Notes: a model not told the origin generated them from the letters alone. Shown: positions 1 to 11,053, counted from the stretch's first letter. The stretch: 64,000 nt of DNA from Flavobacteriales bacterium (GCA_018057455.1 JAGPDT010000012.1:1-64000), one strand, 5' to 3'. Translations and numbers: made by a program.

Positions 1-400
<400 letters not shown>

Positions 401-483
401 CTGTAAAGGTCTTCACGGTGGCATCGATCGATCGTCTGTTTTGGTCCAGTCTAACAGTATTTCACTTAATCGTACCCACGATT

Positions 484-598
<115 letters not shown>

Positions 599-635
599 GA
601 ACCCCGCCCCTCAAAAGGCGGGGTTCTTTTTTTTT
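599..635 (+). terminator. Rho-independent terminator of the rRNA operon
   Basis: A perfect 10-bp stem (GAACCCCGCC at 599-608 with GGCGGGGTTC at 617-626) is followed by nine T residues. It is a textbook intrinsic terminator immediately after 5S rRNA. Confidence 0.95.
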
Positions 636-677
636 CACCCCCATCCCTGGCACAGTCCTTTCCTTTGTTCATCTCCA

Positions 678-2024
678 ATGGCATCGTTCCGTGGTGTTTG
701 CATTTTTTTTGTGGCGGGGGCCTTCACCCCAACGGCCCTGGTGGCCCAGGTCCTGCAAGGCCGGTTCGAGCCAAACCATGTCCAAGGCCTTGAGATCTTC
801 CTCTTCCAGGCCAGGGGTGGCGCATTCAAGTTGTTGGATTCCACATCGGTGGCGGCCGATGGATCCTTCCTGTTCAGCACCCGGTACGGCGGCACCGGCT
901 TTTATCAATTGGCCATCAACGATTCCGACCGGGTGGATCTGCTGCTTGACGGCCGGGAACCAGAGGTATTCCTTCATTTTTCAGCCCTGCCACTGGCAAC
1001 GCACTTGTCCATTGAGCGTTCCAACGAGAATCTTCAGTTGCAGAAGTTGGTGCAGATCAGGGCAGAAACCAACGCCATACGGGAGGCCGTGCAGCGGAGC
1101 AAAGAGGACCTGGCCCCCGGTGATACCCTGGCTTTGCATGCCTTGGACCAAGTATGGGCCCGGGCGGAATCAGCCCAGGAACAGTTCTTGGCCGGGTTGG
1201 ATGCGGATACCGCCAGCAGTTTCCTCGCCCGCACCGTAGTGGTGGACCGTGCACTTGATGCAGTGCAACGGAAGAGTCCCATGGCGGTGCCCGCGGTCTT
1301 CAACTTCAGCGACGCGAGCTTGTTACGCTCTTCCCTGTTTGATAAGGCCGTCATGGTTTTCCTGCAGAACATCAACGCGGTCAGTGAAGACCAGTTCCTC
1401 CTTGCCTCGGATACCTTGATGTCCCTGGCCGGCCGGGATCCCGATTGCAGGGGCTATATGCTGGAGCATCTGATCGACCTGTTTGCCACATACGGGCCCG
1501 AACGAGCTGTGCAACACTTGTTGGACCGATATGTGGTCATCGCCCAGGACAGTTTGCAGGTATCACCGGAACTCCGCACGGTGGTGGAGAAAATGATGCT
1601 TGTGTCCGTTGGCCGAACGGCACCGGGGGTGGACCTGAACGATCACGGGGCCGTTCAGCCGCTCGCCGCTTTGGTGGCCAGTAGGCGCTACACCGCATTG
1701 TTCTTTTATTCCAGCACCTGTGAGCATTGCCATGCGCAGATGCCGGAGTTGAAGAACGCATACGAAACCTTCAGGGCAAAAGGGTTTGATGTGCTCGGTG
1801 TGGCCTTGGATGTGGACAGCGCGGAGTTCTTGGCCGGCATCAAGGACAATGCAATCCCCTGGAGGTGCTATAGTGAATTCAACGGATGGGGGTCAACGGC
1901 CGCCCGGGCCTTCCAGGTGAAAGGCACTCCGATGATCTTCCTGTTGGACCAAAGAATGAGGATCGTGGCCAAGCCGGCCACCGCCAAGGAACTGGGTGGC
2001 GTTCTCCGGCAGTTGCTTCCTTGA
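678..2024 (+). CDS. Secreted thioredoxin-like (TlpA/AhpC-TSA) protein
   Basis: About 448 residues. The start at 678 gives MASFRGVCIFF, a good signal peptide ending near VAQ; the longer reading would run back into 5S rRNA. The N-terminal third is beta-rich and resembles the DUF4369-type domain often fused to Bacteroidota thioredoxins. The middle is helical. The C-terminal domain has the thioredoxin fold with the redox pair C348-E-H-C351 and the downstream cis-proline segment KGTPMIFLLD. It probably works in the periplasm as a disulfide reductase or oxidase; the substrate is unknown. It stands alone behind the rRNA operon terminator. Confidence 0.85.
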   Translation: MASFRGVCIFFVAGAFTPTALVAQVLQGRFEPNHVQGLEIFLFQARGGAFKLLDSTSVAADGSFLFSTRYGGTGFYQLAINDSDRVDLLLDGREPEVFLHFSALPLATHLSIERSNENLQLQKLVQIRAETNAIREAVQRSKEDLAPGDTLALHALDQVWARAESAQEQFLAGLDADTASSFLARTVVVDRALDAVQRKSPMAVPAVFNFSDASLLRSSLFDKAVMVFLQNINAVSEDQFLLASDTLMSLAGRDPDCRGYMLEHLIDLFATYGPERAVQHLLDRYVVIAQDSLQVSPELRTVVEKMMLVSVGRTAPGVDLNDHGAVQPLAALVASRRYTALFFYSSTCEHCHAQMPELKNAYETFRAKGFDVLGVALDVDSAEFLAGIKDNAIPWRCYSEFNGWGSTAARAFQVKGTPMIFLLDQRMRIVAKPATAKELGGVLRQLLP

Positions 2025-2155
2025 CAACAAATCCGGTCATTTCCTTTTTCGGCTTCATGTTCCAAGGGAGCCACCTGTTCAGGCATGGCCGGATTGTCCT
2101 TCCGGTGGCCACGGAGGTGAATGGATCCAGGTTGATCGAATGGCCTCATATGCAG

Positions 2156-2185
2156 CAAGGGCTGCCCCTTGGGGAGCAGCCCTTG
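2156..2185 (-). terminator. Hairpin downstream of dnaK
   Basis: CAAGGGCTGC (2156-2165) pairs perfectly with GCAGCCCTTG (2176-2185), 25 bases beyond the dnaK stop. There is no clear U-tract on the dnaK side, so it may be a weak terminator or an mRNA-stabilising hairpin. It could also serve the convergent thioredoxin gene. Confidence 0.6.
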
Positions 2186-2210
2186 AGCTTTCTCGGCCTC
2201 TCCGACCGTT

Positions 2211-4124
2211 TTATTTCTTGTCGTCCTTCACCTCCTCGAAATCCACATCAGTGACTTCCTGATCGGCGGTTTGGCCGTGGGTGCCGGCATCCCCATGGGG
2301 CGTGCCATTGGCCTGGCCTTGCTGGGCGGCTTTGTACATTTCTTCGCTGGCGCTGGCGAAAATGGTGTTCAGTTCGCCCATGGCCGTGTCGATGGCCGTG
2401 ATGTCCTGCGCCTCGTGGGCCTTTTTGAGCTTGGCCACGGCATCCTCAATGGGTTGCTTCTTGTCGGCGGGGAGCTTGTCCCCGAATTCGGCCAGCTGCT
2501 TCTCCGTTTGGAAGATGAGGCTGTCGGCCTGGTTCAGCTTGTCGGCCTGCTCACGGGCGGACTTATCGGCATCGGCATTGGCCTCGGCCTCTTTCTTCAT
2601 CTTTTCGATGTCGTCCTTGCTCAACCCGCTGCTGGCCTCGATGCGGATGCTTTGCTCCTTGCCGGTGGCTTTGTCTTTGGCGCCCACGTGCAAGATGCCG
2701 TTGGCATCGATGTCAAAGGTCACTTCGATCTGCGGGGTGCCGCGGCGCGCCGGCGGGATGCCATCCAAGTGGAAGCGGCCGATGGTGCGGTTGCCGGCGG
2801 CCATGGGACGTTCGCCCTGCAGCACGTGGATCTCCACGCTGGGCTGGTTGTCGCTGGCCGTGCTGAAGGTCTCGCTCTTCTTGGTGGGGATCGTGGTGTT
2901 GGCCTCGATCAGTTTGGTCATCACGCCGCCCATGGTCTCAATACCGAGGCTCAACGGTGTCACGTCCAGCAGTAGTACGTCCTTCACCTCGCCGGTGAGC
3001 ACACCGCCTTGGATGGCGGCCCCTACGGCTACCACCTCGTCGGGGTTCACGCCCTTGCTGGGCTCCTTCCCGAAGAATTTCTTCACCGCTTCCTGGATCG
3101 CCGGAATACGGGTGCTCCCGCCTACCAGGATGATCTCATCGATGTCGCTGGGCTTGAAGCCGGCATTCTTCAATGCACTTTCGCACGGGGCGATGGTGCG
3201 TTTCACCAAGGGGTCCACCAACTGCTCGAACTTGGCGCGGGTCAATGTGCGCACCAGGTGCTTGGGAATGCCGTCCACCGGCATGATGTACGGAAGGTTG
3301 ATCTCCGAGCTGGTGGTGCTGCTGAGCTCGATCTTGGCCTTCTCGGCGGCGTCCTTCAAGCGCTGCAGCGCCATGGGGTCCTTGCGCAGGTCGATGTTCT
3401 CGTCCTTTTTGAACTCCTCGGCCAGCCAGTCGATCAACACTTGGTCAAAGTCGTCGCCGCCCAGGTGGGTGTCCCCGTCGGTGCTCTTTACTTCAAATAC
3501 GCCATCACCCAATTCAAGCACGCTTACGTCGTGGGTGCCACCACCGCAATCGAACACCACCACCTTTTGGTCCTTGTGTTTCTTGTCCAGGCCGTATGCC
3601 AGTGCGGCAGCCGTTGGTTCGTTGATGATGCGGCGCACCTTCAAACCGGCGATCTCGCCAGCTTCCTTGGTGGCTTGGCGCTGTGCATCGTTGAAGTAGG
3701 CCGGCACGGTGATTACCGCTTCCGTTACGGTGGTGCCCAGGTAGTCTTCAGCCGTTTTCTTCATCTTCTGCAGGATCATGGCACTGATCTCCTGTGGGGT
3801 GTATTGGCGATCCCCCACCTTCACTCGGGGCAAGCCGTTATCCCCACGTACCACTTGGTAAGGTACACGGGCGATCTCCACGGCGTCTTCTTCATAGGTG
3901 TTCCCCATGAAGCGTTTGATGGAGTAGATGGTGTTCCGCGGGTTGGTGATGGCTTGGCGCTTGGCCGGATCGCCCACCTTGCGTTCGCCGTTGTCCACGA
4001 AGGCCACCACGCTCGGCGTGGTACGCTTTCCTTCGCTGTTGGTGATCACCACCGGTTCGCTGCCTTCCATTACGGCCACGCAACTGTTGGTGGTACCCAG
4101 GTCAATGCCAATGATCTTGCTCAT
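2211..4124 (-). CDS. dnaK: Chaperone protein DnaK (Hsp70)
   Basis: About 637 residues, the usual DnaK length. The ATPase domain opens with [18 protein letters not shown], which fixes the start at 4124 rather than the longer reading seven codons upstream. The phosphate-2 motif reads DCGGGTHD, the THD form common in Bacteroidota rather than DLGGGTFD. The linker [15 protein letters not shown] and the substrate-binding domain follow, and the acidic C-terminus ends [12 protein letters not shown]. It is a cytosolic ATP-dependent folding chaperone that works with DnaJ and GrpE; neither is in this window. It appears monocistronic. Confidence 0.98.
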   Translation of the reverse strand: MSKIIGIDLGTTNSCVAVMEGSEPVVITNSEGKRTTPSVVAFVDNGERKVGDPAKRQAITNPRNTIYSIKRFMGNTYEEDAVEIARVPYQVVRGDNGLPRVKVGDRQYTPQEISAMILQKMKKTAEDYLGTTVTEAVITVPAYFNDAQRQATKEAGEIAGLKVRRIINEPTAAALAYGLDKKHKDQKVVVFDCGGGTHDVSVLELGDGVFEVKSTDGDTHLGGDDFDQVLIDWLAEEFKKDENIDLRKDPMALQRLKDAAEKAKIELSSTTSSEINLPYIMPVDGIPKHLVRTLTRAKFEQLVDPLVKRTIAPCESALKNAGFKPSDIDEIILVGGSTRIPAIQEAVKKFFGKEPSKGVNPDEVVAVGAAIQGGVLTGEVKDVLLLDVTPLSLGIETMGGVMTKLIEANTTIPTKKSETFSTASDNQPSVEIHVLQGERPMAAGNRTIGRFHLDGIPPARRGTPQIEVTFDIDANGILHVGAKDKATGKEQSIRIEASSGLSKDDIEKMKKEAEANADADKSAREQADKLNQADSLIFQTEKQLAEFGDKLPADKKQPIEDAVAKLKKAHEAQDITAIDTAMGELNTIFASASEEMYKAAQQGQANGTPHGDAGTHGQTADQEVTDVDFEEVKDDKK

Positions 4125-4284
4125 CTGTGCTTCGTTTTGGAGCATGCCGATGCCGCTCCCAATAGGTTGTTCGGTTGTTCACGCGCGCCCCTTCAACCTC
4201 TGTGCCACGCGGTGCCGCAGGTTGCGAATGGCAGGAACCGGCGTAGTTATGGCCGAAAGTGCCCTGTCAAAAGGGCAGCACAGC

Positions 4285-5298
4285 TCAATTGCAGGCGAAG
4301 TCGCTGTTGGGAATGCAGAAATTGAGCCCGGCTGTGTACTGGCCCTGCACAAGTTCCGGTGCGGTGTTGGCGTCCAGTGGTTTTCCCTTGATCTCCTTGA
4401 AGCGGCGGGTGGAGAACAGCCCTAAGCCATTGGTCACATTGGTAAAGGTGGGTCGCTCCTCAACCAATCCGGAGATGGGGCTGTTCATCTGCAGGTAGTT
4501 GTACAGGTCCGGTCCCGCCACGGCCAAGAGGATGTCAACTCCCCGGAAGATGCGCCGCGTGGCTTGCGGGTTGTCTCCGGTACGCAGGCCCACGGTTTGA
4601 AAGAAGGCTTCCCCAGGAAAGGGAATCTCCAAGTTTTCGCCGCCCGCTATGGCGTTGGAGACCACAGTGCCCAGGTTTTGGGTGAAACTGCGTGGGATCG
4701 TGTCGGCACCCACCACATCATCCCAATTGAACCGGTAGCCGATGTCGTAGCGCTTGCCGTTCACCGAGGATGTCCACTTGATGGTCTGGCTGGTATATCC
4801 ACCCGTGACGCTGATCAGGCGGAGGGGCTGGCTGAGGATATTGCTGGAGGGCTGCACCCTGGCCACGATCGGTGTTTCAGCCCAGACTTGGTTGCCTTTG
4901 GCGGTGGCCTCCAAGCGGTAGGTGGCTGAAGAGTCCAGCAAAGCCTGGAAGTAGTACAGCTTGTGCATGGGGCCCGCAAAAATTCCTTGGTCATGCGGCC
5001 ATAGCGTATCCTGCAAGGTATAGGTGTTCACAACCACGCCATTCTTCACCACTTTCACCACGGCTTGCAATTGGTCGGGCCGGTACTCGAACGAGTCGGC
5101 CACTTGGGCATACACGAAACCATTGTCGGGCCCCAGGAATGCCTTGTTGATCTTTATATACTGGGTGGTGCTGTCCTTGTCCAGAAAGGAATAGACGATC
5201 GTGTTTTCCTGGTAGGGGGCGGTAATGTCCAGTTCGGGGTCACAGGAAGAAAGTGCAGCCACGCCTAGGGCGGCAAAGATGAACGGACGTACGGCCAT
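4285..5298 (-). CDS. DUF4249-like lipoprotein
   Basis: About 337 residues. Starting at 5298 gives MAVRPFIFAALGVAALSSC, a lipoprotein signal with lipobox ALSSC, so the protein should be lipid-anchored in the envelope. The rest is beta-rich: an early strand INKAFLGPDNG, a central RYDIGYRFNWDD and a late NVTNGLGLFSTRRFKEI. These match the Bacteroidota DUF4249 pattern, in which the NGLGLFSS-type motif near the end is typical. DUF4249 genes often sit beside TonB-dependent receptors, but none is present here. The molecular role is unknown. Confidence 0.75.
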   Translation of the reverse strand: MAVRPFIFAALGVAALSSCDPELDITAPYQENTIVYSFLDKDSTTQYIKINKAFLGPDNGFVYAQVADSFEYRPDQLQAVVKVVKNGVVVNTYTLQDTLWPHDQGIFAGPMHKLYYFQALLDSSATYRLEATAKGNQVWAETPIVARVQPSSNILSQPLRLISVTGGYTSQTIKWTSSVNGKRYDIGYRFNWDDVVGADTIPRSFTQNLGTVVSNAIAGGENLEIPFPGEAFFQTVGLRTGDNPQATRRIFRGVDILLAVAGPDLYNYLQMNSPISGLVEERPTFTNVTNGLGLFSTRRFKEIKGKPLDANTAPELVQGQYTAGLNFCIPNSDFACN

Positions 5299-5477
5299 GG
5301 GCGGAGGTGTAGGGGGCCAAAGATAGCCGCCGGTGCCAAGCCGAATGGCCCTGGGACCAATTGCAAGGCTTGCGTTTGAGGAAATCAACCGCTGCGGAAG
5401 GGACCGGTCCTGTGCAGGCTACCAATGGTTGCCACCGCCGATGATCTCCAGGACCGTCTCTCCTGGAGCCCTGCACC

Positions 5478-5485
5478 TAGCTTTG
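5478..5485 (+). promoter_or_regulatory. Candidate -7 box of the panB promoter
   Basis: TAGCTTTG matches the Bacteroidota -7 consensus TAnnTTTG and lies 20 bases before the panB start codon. No clear TTTG -33 box is seen at the expected distance, so the call rests on the single element and its position. Confidence 0.4.
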
Positions 5486-5505
5486 CATGCCTAAACCGCC
5501 GGAAC

Positions 5506-6324
5506 ATGAGCAGCGCCATCAAGGACATCAAGCGGGTGACCACCCACACCTTGCATGAGATGAAGCAGAAGGGTGTGCCCATCGCCATGATCACAGCGTA
5601 CGATTTCTCCATGGCGCGCCTTTTGGACGCCGCCGGAGTGGATGTGATCCTGGTGGGCGACAGCGCCAGCAACGTGATGGCCGGGCATGAGACCACCCTG
5701 CCGATCACCTTGGACCAAATGATCTATCATGCGGGAAGCGTGGTGCGCGGTTGTGCCCGCTCCCTGGTGGTGGTGGACATGCCGTTCGGCACTTACCAAG
5801 GCAATTCAAAAGGAGCGCTCAATTCAGCGATCCGCATCATGAAGGAAAGTGGCGGACATGCCGTGAAGCTGGAAGGGGGGGCGGAGATCTTGGACAGCAT
5901 CCAGCGCATTCTCACCGCGGGCATTCCCGTCATGGGGCACTTGGGCCTCACGCCACAGAGCATTTACAAGTTCGGCACCTATGTGGTACGGGCCAAGGAG
6001 GAGGCTGAGGCGGAGCGCTTGCGCCACGATGCCAAGTTGTTGGAGGAAGCGGGCTGCTTTGCCTTGGTACTGGAGAAAATCCCTGCCCGGCTGGCGGAGG
6101 AGGTGGCCAAGAGCATCTCCATTCCGGTCATTGGCATTGGTGCCGGAGCGGGAGTGGACGGGCAAGTGCTGGTGATGCATGACATGCTGGGCATCACCAA
6201 GGAGTTCAATCCCCGGTTCCTGCGCCGGTATGCCGACCTGCATACCGTGATCACCGGCGCAGTGGAGCACTATGTGAAGGACGTGCGGAACAAGGATTTC
6301 CCCAGTGCAGATGAGCAATATTGA
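5506..6324 (+). CDS. panB: 3-methyl-2-oxobutanoate hydroxymethyltransferase
   Basis: 272 residues, the usual PanB length. It transfers a hydroxymethyl group from methylene-tetrahydrofolate to alpha-ketoisovalerate, the first step of pantothenate synthesis, in the cytosol. Diagnostic segments are [14 protein letters not shown], the metal-binding [23 protein letters not shown], the AVKLEGG strand and the [18 protein letters not shown] loop. I start at 5506 (MSSAIKDI) because the upstream extension is not PanB-like and contains a -7 box. It overlaps the following pseudouridine synthase gene by 14 bases. No other pan genes are nearby. Confidence 0.97.
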   Translation: MSSAIKDIKRVTTHTLHEMKQKGVPIAMITAYDFSMARLLDAAGVDVILVGDSASNVMAGHETTLPITLDQMIYHAGSVVRGCARSLVVVDMPFGTYQGNSKGALNSAIRIMKESGGHAVKLEGGAEILDSIQRILTAGIPVMGHLGLTPQSIYKFGTYVVRAKEEAEAERLRHDAKLLEEAGCFALVLEKIPARLAEEVAKSISIPVIGIGAGAGVDGQVLVMHDMLGITKEFNPRFLRRYADLHTVITGAVEHYVKDVRNKDFPSADEQY

Positions 6325-6979
6325 TGAAGCGGTCTTGGATGTGGTTTTCCAGGATGCCCATCTATTGGTGGTGAACAAATCCCCCGGCTGGTCCGTGCAG
6401 CCGGACCGCAACGGAGATCGCAGCCTGCTGCAGCTTGTGCAAGCGGCACATCCACACTGCGCCATTGGCAGCCCCCATCGGCTGGACAGGCCGGTGAGCG
6501 GCCTGGTTGTGTTCGCCTTGGATAGTGAAGCCTTGCGCGGAATGGACCGGTTGTACCGCGAACAGCAAGTGGCCAAGAGCTATTTGGCCGTGGTGGAAGG
6601 CGCCACGGGCCAGGAAGGAATGCTGTGCCATAGGTTGTTGCACAAGGGTGGTTCCCGAAAAGCAGAGACCACAGGCCATGGCGATGGCAGGGCGGTGCAA
6701 CTCCACTACCGGACCCGAATGCAGGGTGAACGATATTCCTTGTTGGAAGTGGAGCCGCAAGGGGGAGCATTCCACCAGATCCGGGCCCAATTGGCCGCAG
6801 CCGGGCATCCGATCAAAGGCGATGTGAAGTACGGCGCTCGCCGGGGTGAGAAGGACCGGAGCATCGCTTTGCACGCTTGGCGCCTGCGGTTCCGGCATCC
6901 CATCTCAGCCAAGGAGGTGAGCTTGGAAGCCCCGGTACCCAATGCCGGGATCTGGCGTGCGCTAGGTGTGGGTGGATGA
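6311..6979 (+). CDS. RluA-family RNA pseudouridine synthase
   Basis: About 222 residues. The catalytic motif [14 protein letters not shown] (normally HRLDxxTSG) supplies the active-site Asp. The other family motifs follow: KSYLAVVEG, the [17 protein letters not shown] block and a final [13 protein letters not shown]. There is no S4 domain, so it belongs with the short RluA/TruC-like group that modifies rRNA or tRNA; the target base cannot be told from sequence. The ATG at 6311 is preferred over the GTG at 6305. It overlaps panB and is probably cotranscribed with it. Confidence 0.9.
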   Translation: MSNIDEAVLDVVFQDAHLLVVNKSPGWSVQPDRNGDRSLLQLVQAAHPHCAIGSPHRLDRPVSGLVVFALDSEALRGMDRLYREQQVAKSYLAVVEGATGQEGMLCHRLLHKGGSRKAETTGHGDGRAVQLHYRTRMQGERYSLLEVEPQGGAFHQIRAQLAAAGHPIKGDVKYGARRGEKDRSIALHAWRLRFRHPISAKEVSLEAPVPNAGIWRALGVGG

Positions 6980-7028
6980 ATGCCCTTGGGTAGGGTGGTA
7001 CCCCTCCCTGTTTGGGGGCAGTGGGTGA

Positions 7029-9488
7029 TCAAAGGGGATCTACGTCCACATGGAGTTGCACGGAACGGTGAGGGGGGGCTGCAAAGACCCGGTCGATGGT
7101 TTCCCGCAGGAATTGTTTCTCCACGCGGTAGTTGTTGCGGGCCAACTTAAGCAGCAACACGCGCAAATACTTGTCACGCACGCGGGCAACCGTCGGTGGT
7201 TCGGGACCAAGAACACGGTCGCCCAGCGCGGACCTCAATGCATCGGCAAGGACCAGTGCGCTCTCGTGCACCCGGTCTTGGTCTCGGTGCTTGAGCACGA
7301 TGCGGACCATGCGACTGAACGGAGGATAGTGGTGGGCTTGGCGCAGGGGCAGTTCCCGGGCATACATGCCGTCCACATCGTGGCGGGCCACCAGATCAAT
7401 GATGGGATGGTGGATGTCGCGGGCTTGGATGTAGACGGTGCCGGGGTCACGCCTGCGACCACTGCGTCCGGCCACTTGGGCCATCAGTTGGAAGGCCCGC
7501 TCATGGGCACGCAGGTCGGGGAACCGCAGTAAACTATCGGCATTGAGGATGCCCACCAAGGTGACCTGATGGAAATCCAGGCCCTTGGTGACCATTTGGG
7601 TGCCTACGAGGATGTCGATGTCGCCTTGGCCGAAGCGGTCCAGCAGGCCTTGTAGGCCATGCTTGCCCCGTGTGGTGTCCTGGTCCATGCGGGCCACGCG
7701 CGCTTCGGGGAGCAGCAAGGCCAGTTCCTCTTCCACTTTTTCAGTGCCCAGGCCCACCATGCGTAATCGGTTGCTGCCACAGGAGGAGCAACAGACGGGC
7801 GGCGTGTAGCCACGGCCGCAGTAATGGCACCGAAGGCCATGTTCTCGTTTGTGGTACGTGAGGCTTACGTCGCAATGGGCGCATTCGGGGATCCAGCCAC
7901 AGGTATCGCACTGCCACGCGGGCGCGTAGCCGCGCCGGTTGCGGAAGATGATGGCCTGTTCCTTGCGGGCAAGGGTTTGTTGCAGGGCCGCCACAAGAGG
8001 CTCGGAGAAGCTTCCACGCATCTTCCGTTTCTTCTGCATTTCAGCCAAGTCCACCTTTACGATGGCCGGTAGCGCGGCATCTCCGTACCGCACGCGAAGC
8101 GAGGCATGGCCGAATTTGCCATTGCGTGCGTTGAACAGGCTTTCCATGCAAGGGGTGGCGCTGCCCAGCAAGGTGCGGGCACCGTGCAGGCCGGCCAGCA
8201 CCATGGCCATATCGCGGGCGTTGTAACGTGGGGCAGGGTCGTGTTGTTTGTAGCTGGGGTCATGCTCTTCGTCCACGATCACCAGCCCCAGGTCCTTGAA
8301 TGGCAGGAACAGGGCCGAGCGTGCTCCCACCACGATGGGATGCGCACCGGGGTCGCGCAGCATCTGCATCCAAAGATCGGTGCGTTCACGCGGGGAGAGG
8401 CGGGAATGGAAGATGGCCACGTGCTCGCCGAAACGGGCACGCAGGCGGCCGATGATCTGCGTGGTCAGCGCGATCTCCGGCAGTAGGTACAGTGCCTGCT
8501 GGCCACCGGCCCATACCTCCTGCACCAGCTCCATGTACAATTCCGTCTTTCCGGATGAGGTGACGCCATGGAGCAGGACAATGGGCTTGGTGGTGAACGC
8601 AGCGCGTACATCCGTGAGGGCTTGGCGCTGGGCGCTGGACAAGGCAGGCGCGGGCTTGGCGGCTGCCTCGCCCGCAACCGCACCGACCAGGCGTTCTTCC
8701 ATGGCGAAGACGCCTTTTTCACACAGCCGTTTGAGTTCGGCGGCCGTGGCATCGCTCCGCTTCAGCAGCTCCTCGCGCCTTACTTCCCGTGGATCGCTCG
8801 AAAAGCAGCGGCTCAGCTCGATGTAGCGCATGAGCAGGTGCAATTGTTTCGGGGCCCGCTCCAATGCATCGAACCAGCCTTGCAGCGCGGACTCGCCTTG
8901 CGCCGCAGGCGCCAGCACCACGTATTGTTGCATCCGCGGCTTCCATGCCGGTTCCAATGCTTCGGCCATGATAAGCGCCCCGTCGTTCAGCAGCTTCTTG
9001 ATCACCGGCATGGGGTTCTTCAGCCCGATCAGTTTCCCTGCTTCCTCCAAACTCAGCTCGTGCCGTTGTTCCAAGGCATCGAGCAGGAGGTCCTGTCGGC
9101 TATCGCCCGTCCAGGCCGGTGGGCCGTCAGTCGCAGCCACCAGCCGGGTGCTGCTGCTGAGCATCAGGGCTGCGGGCAATGCCGCCGTCATCACTTCGCC
9201 GAGTGTGCACAGGTAATGGTCGCTGATCGCTTGCCAGAGGGCCATTTGCTCCCTTGTGGCAACAGGGTGTTGGTCCAGTATTTCCTGAACCGGTTGCGGT
9301 ATGTGGCCCATTGGCGCTTGGCCATGGGTGAGCAACACCAATCCGCTGTACAGTTTGCGGCTTCTGCCGAAGGCGACCACCACCCGCATTCCGGGCCGCA
9401 CCCGGTCCGGGTCGTCCACGGCGAGTTCATAGGTGAACGTACCCGGTACGGCCAAGGGCAGGATGATGTCGGCGTAGGTAGGCAGCAC
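7029..9488 (-). CDS. priA: Primosomal protein N' (replication restart helicase PriA)
   Basis: About 819 residues. PriA recognises stalled forks and reloads the replisome. The N-terminal DNA-binding domain contains ADIILPLAVPGTFTYEL. The helicase core has Walker A GVTSSGKTELY, motif II VDEEHDPSYKQHD and GSATPCMES. A zinc-binding block of paired cysteines follows (CDTCGW, CAHCDV, CHYCGRG, CCSSCGS), then helicase motifs including QVAGRSGRR. The start is ambiguous: GTG at 9488 gives MLPTYADIILP, while a TTG at 9497 adds three residues. It is convergent with the pseudouridine synthase gene. Confidence 0.97.
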   Translation of the reverse strand: MLPTYADIILPLAVPGTFTYELAVDDPDRVRPGMRVVVAFGRSRKLYSGLVLLTHGQAPMGHIPQPVQEILDQHPVATREQMALWQAISDHYLCTLGEVMTAALPAALMLSSSTRLVAATDGPPAWTGDSRQDLLLDALEQRHELSLEEAGKLIGLKNPMPVIKKLLNDGALIMAEALEPAWKPRMQQYVVLAPAAQGESALQGWFDALERAPKQLHLLMRYIELSRCFSSDPREVRREELLKRSDATAAELKRLCEKGVFAMEERLVGAVAGEAAAKPAPALSSAQRQALTDVRAAFTTKPIVLLHGVTSSGKTELYMELVQEVWAGGQQALYLLPEIALTTQIIGRLRARFGEHVAIFHSRLSPRERTDLWMQMLRDPGAHPIVVGARSALFLPFKDLGLVIVDEEHDPSYKQHDPAPRYNARDMAMVLAGLHGARTLLGSATPCMESLFNARNGKFGHASLRVRYGDAALPAIVKVDLAEMQKKRKMRGSFSEPLVAALQQTLARKEQAIIFRNRRGYAPAWQCDTCGWIPECAHCDVSLTYHKREHGLRCHYCGRGYTPPVCCSSCGSNRLRMVGLGTEKVEEELALLLPEARVARMDQDTTRGKHGLQGLLDRFGQGDIDILVGTQMVTKGLDFHQVTLVGILNADSLLRFPDLRAHERAFQLMAQVAGRSGRRRDPGTVYIQARDIHHPIIDLVARHDVDGMYARELPLRQAHHYPPFSRMVRIVLKHRDQDRVHESALVLADALRSALGDRVLGPEPPTVARVRDKYLRVLLLKLARNNYRVEKQFLRETIDRVFAAPPHRSVQLHVDVDPL

Positions 9489-9740
9489 GAAGAGCAAAGC
9501 GCAAGTTTACGGGGCTGTAGCCGCGTTCCGGTGGGATAGGACCCTGTGGAGAAGCAAAAGCAGGGGCCACGGAGTTGAAGCGAAGGCCATGTCTTGCCGG
9601 ATCATTTGGTCTTCATTACGGGTGCCGACCGGAACGATCTGCATCGATCCTGTTGAAAACTCCGGGTTGCCCGCAGGGCGGCGCATGGCCATGAGGCTAC
9701 TTTCGTGCCCGGCGTGTTCAAAATACCCGAGATCATTCCC

Positions 9741-10631
9741 ATGGATTTACGCAGTACGTTCAATTGGACCGCCAGCATGGTCCTGGGCATCAGCTTGGCT
9801 GCCTGTGGCGGCGGTGACCAGCCGGAGCAAGTCCCGGTGGCCACCGACACACTCTCAACAGCGGCGGATCTGGATGCCGTGGTGAAAGTGGGCAATAGGA
9901 TCTTCAGCATCCCTTCCCCGGTACAGACCATCCTGTTGGCCAATGAACTGAAAGCGCCCTATGCAAGCAATTTGTTGCTTCCCGCGGAAGGGTTGGCCCA
10001 AGCGACCACCAAGGAGAAGCAGGCGCTGGTTTTGGGCATGTACGGCGCGGACCTGGCCTACACGGCAGCTTTTCAGGACGGCCAGCGGTCCCTGAAGATC
10101 CTGAAGGCGGTTGAAGGCCTGAGCAGCCAGTTGAACCTCTCCAACGCCTTGGGCCAGGACCTGGTCAGTGGATTCAAGCAGCACATCGGCAACCGGGATA
10201 GCCTCTTACGCTTCACCGGGAAGGCCTTCCGCACCGCCGACATGTACCTGAAAAATGACCAGCAGGAAGATGTATCCACTTGGGTGCTGGTCGGCGGGTG
10301 GGTGGAAAGCCTGCACCTGACCTTGGGGGCCGCAGGCGAACAGATGGACCCCCGGGTGGCCACGCGACTGGCCGAGCAACGGCACACCTTGGGCAACTTG
10401 ATCGCCTTGGTGGAGCTGCATGGCGGGGCACCGGAACTATTGGCCTCGTTAAAGGAGCTGGCCGTGCCGTATGCCGAAGTGGTGAGCACCTACACCTATG
10501 TGGAACCGACCGTGGATGAGGCGCGGAAGACCACCTACATCAACAGCAAGACAACGGCGCAGATCGCCCCGGCCGCGGTTCAAGCCATCATCCGGCAGGT
10601 ACGTGCCATCCGTTCCGCCATCATCGCATGA
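9741..10631 (+). CDS. Putative lipoprotein, helical, unknown function
   Basis: About 296 residues. The start at 9741 (MDLRSTFNW) gives a lipoprotein signal with lipobox SLAAC followed by GGG, so lipid anchoring is expected. The mature part is mostly alpha-helical, with conserved-looking segments LGMYGADLAYTAAF and TWVLVGGWVESLHLT. It resembles uncharacterised Bacteroidota lipoproteins, and I do not recognise a named family. It shares a four-base ATGA overlap with the next small secreted protein, so the two are translated as a pair. Confidence 0.75.
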   Translation: MDLRSTFNWTASMVLGISLAACGGGDQPEQVPVATDTLSTAADLDAVVKVGNRIFSIPSPVQTILLANELKAPYASNLLLPAEGLAQATTKEKQALVLGMYGADLAYTAAFQDGQRSLKILKAVEGLSSQLNLSNALGQDLVSGFKQHIGNRDSLLRFTGKAFRTADMYLKNDQQEDVSTWVLVGGWVESLHLTLGAAGEQMDPRVATRLAEQRHTLGNLIALVELHGGAPELLASLKELAVPYAEVVSTYTYVEPTVDEARKTTYINSKTTAQIAPAAVQAIIRQVRAIRSAIIA

Positions 10632-11053
10632 ACATGAGAAGGATCATTCTTGCCGGCGTGTTGGGCGCAGGGCTTTTTTACACCACAGGCGCCCGCGCGC
10701 AATGCGACACCATCGCCAACCTCTGTGAGAAGAACATCACCGCGGAATACATCCCGGACGGTCAATTCTACCGGGCACTGCTGCGTGAAGATGAAGTGGC
10801 CGAATTCGACCTGACCCTCTTCGGGGGGGTGACCTACCGGGTTGCGGCCTGCAGCGGGCTCGGCAATGGCAACCTCATCTTCAGCGTGTACGACAAGCAG
10901 CGCAACCTGCTGTTCTCCAACAAGGAGTTCAACAATGAGCCTTACTGGGATTTCGTGGTGGCCAACACCGTGGACGTGGTCATCAATGCCGAGCTGGACC
11001 CCGCCAAGGCCAACAGCGGCTGTGCCGTGCTGCTGATCGGTTTCAGGCAGTAG
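10628..11053 (+). CDS. Small secreted protein, unknown function
   Basis: 141 residues with a signal peptide ending at GARAQ. The mature part carries five cysteines (QCDTI, NLCEK, AACSG and NSGCAV are visible contexts) and a beta-strand pattern such as FDLTLFGGVTYRVAAC and LIFSVYDKQRNLLFS. That pattern resembles small periplasmic jelly-roll domains. The start overlaps the stop of the upstream lipoprotein gene (ATGA), and a terminator follows. Function is unknown; it probably acts with the upstream lipoprotein. Confidence 0.72.
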   Translation: MNMRRIILAGVLGAGLFYTTGARAQCDTIANLCEKNITAEYIPDGQFYRALLREDEVAEFDLTLFGGVTYRVAACSGLGNGNLIFSVYDKQRNLLFSNKEFNNEPYWDFVVANTVDVVINAELDPAKANSGCAVLLIGFRQ

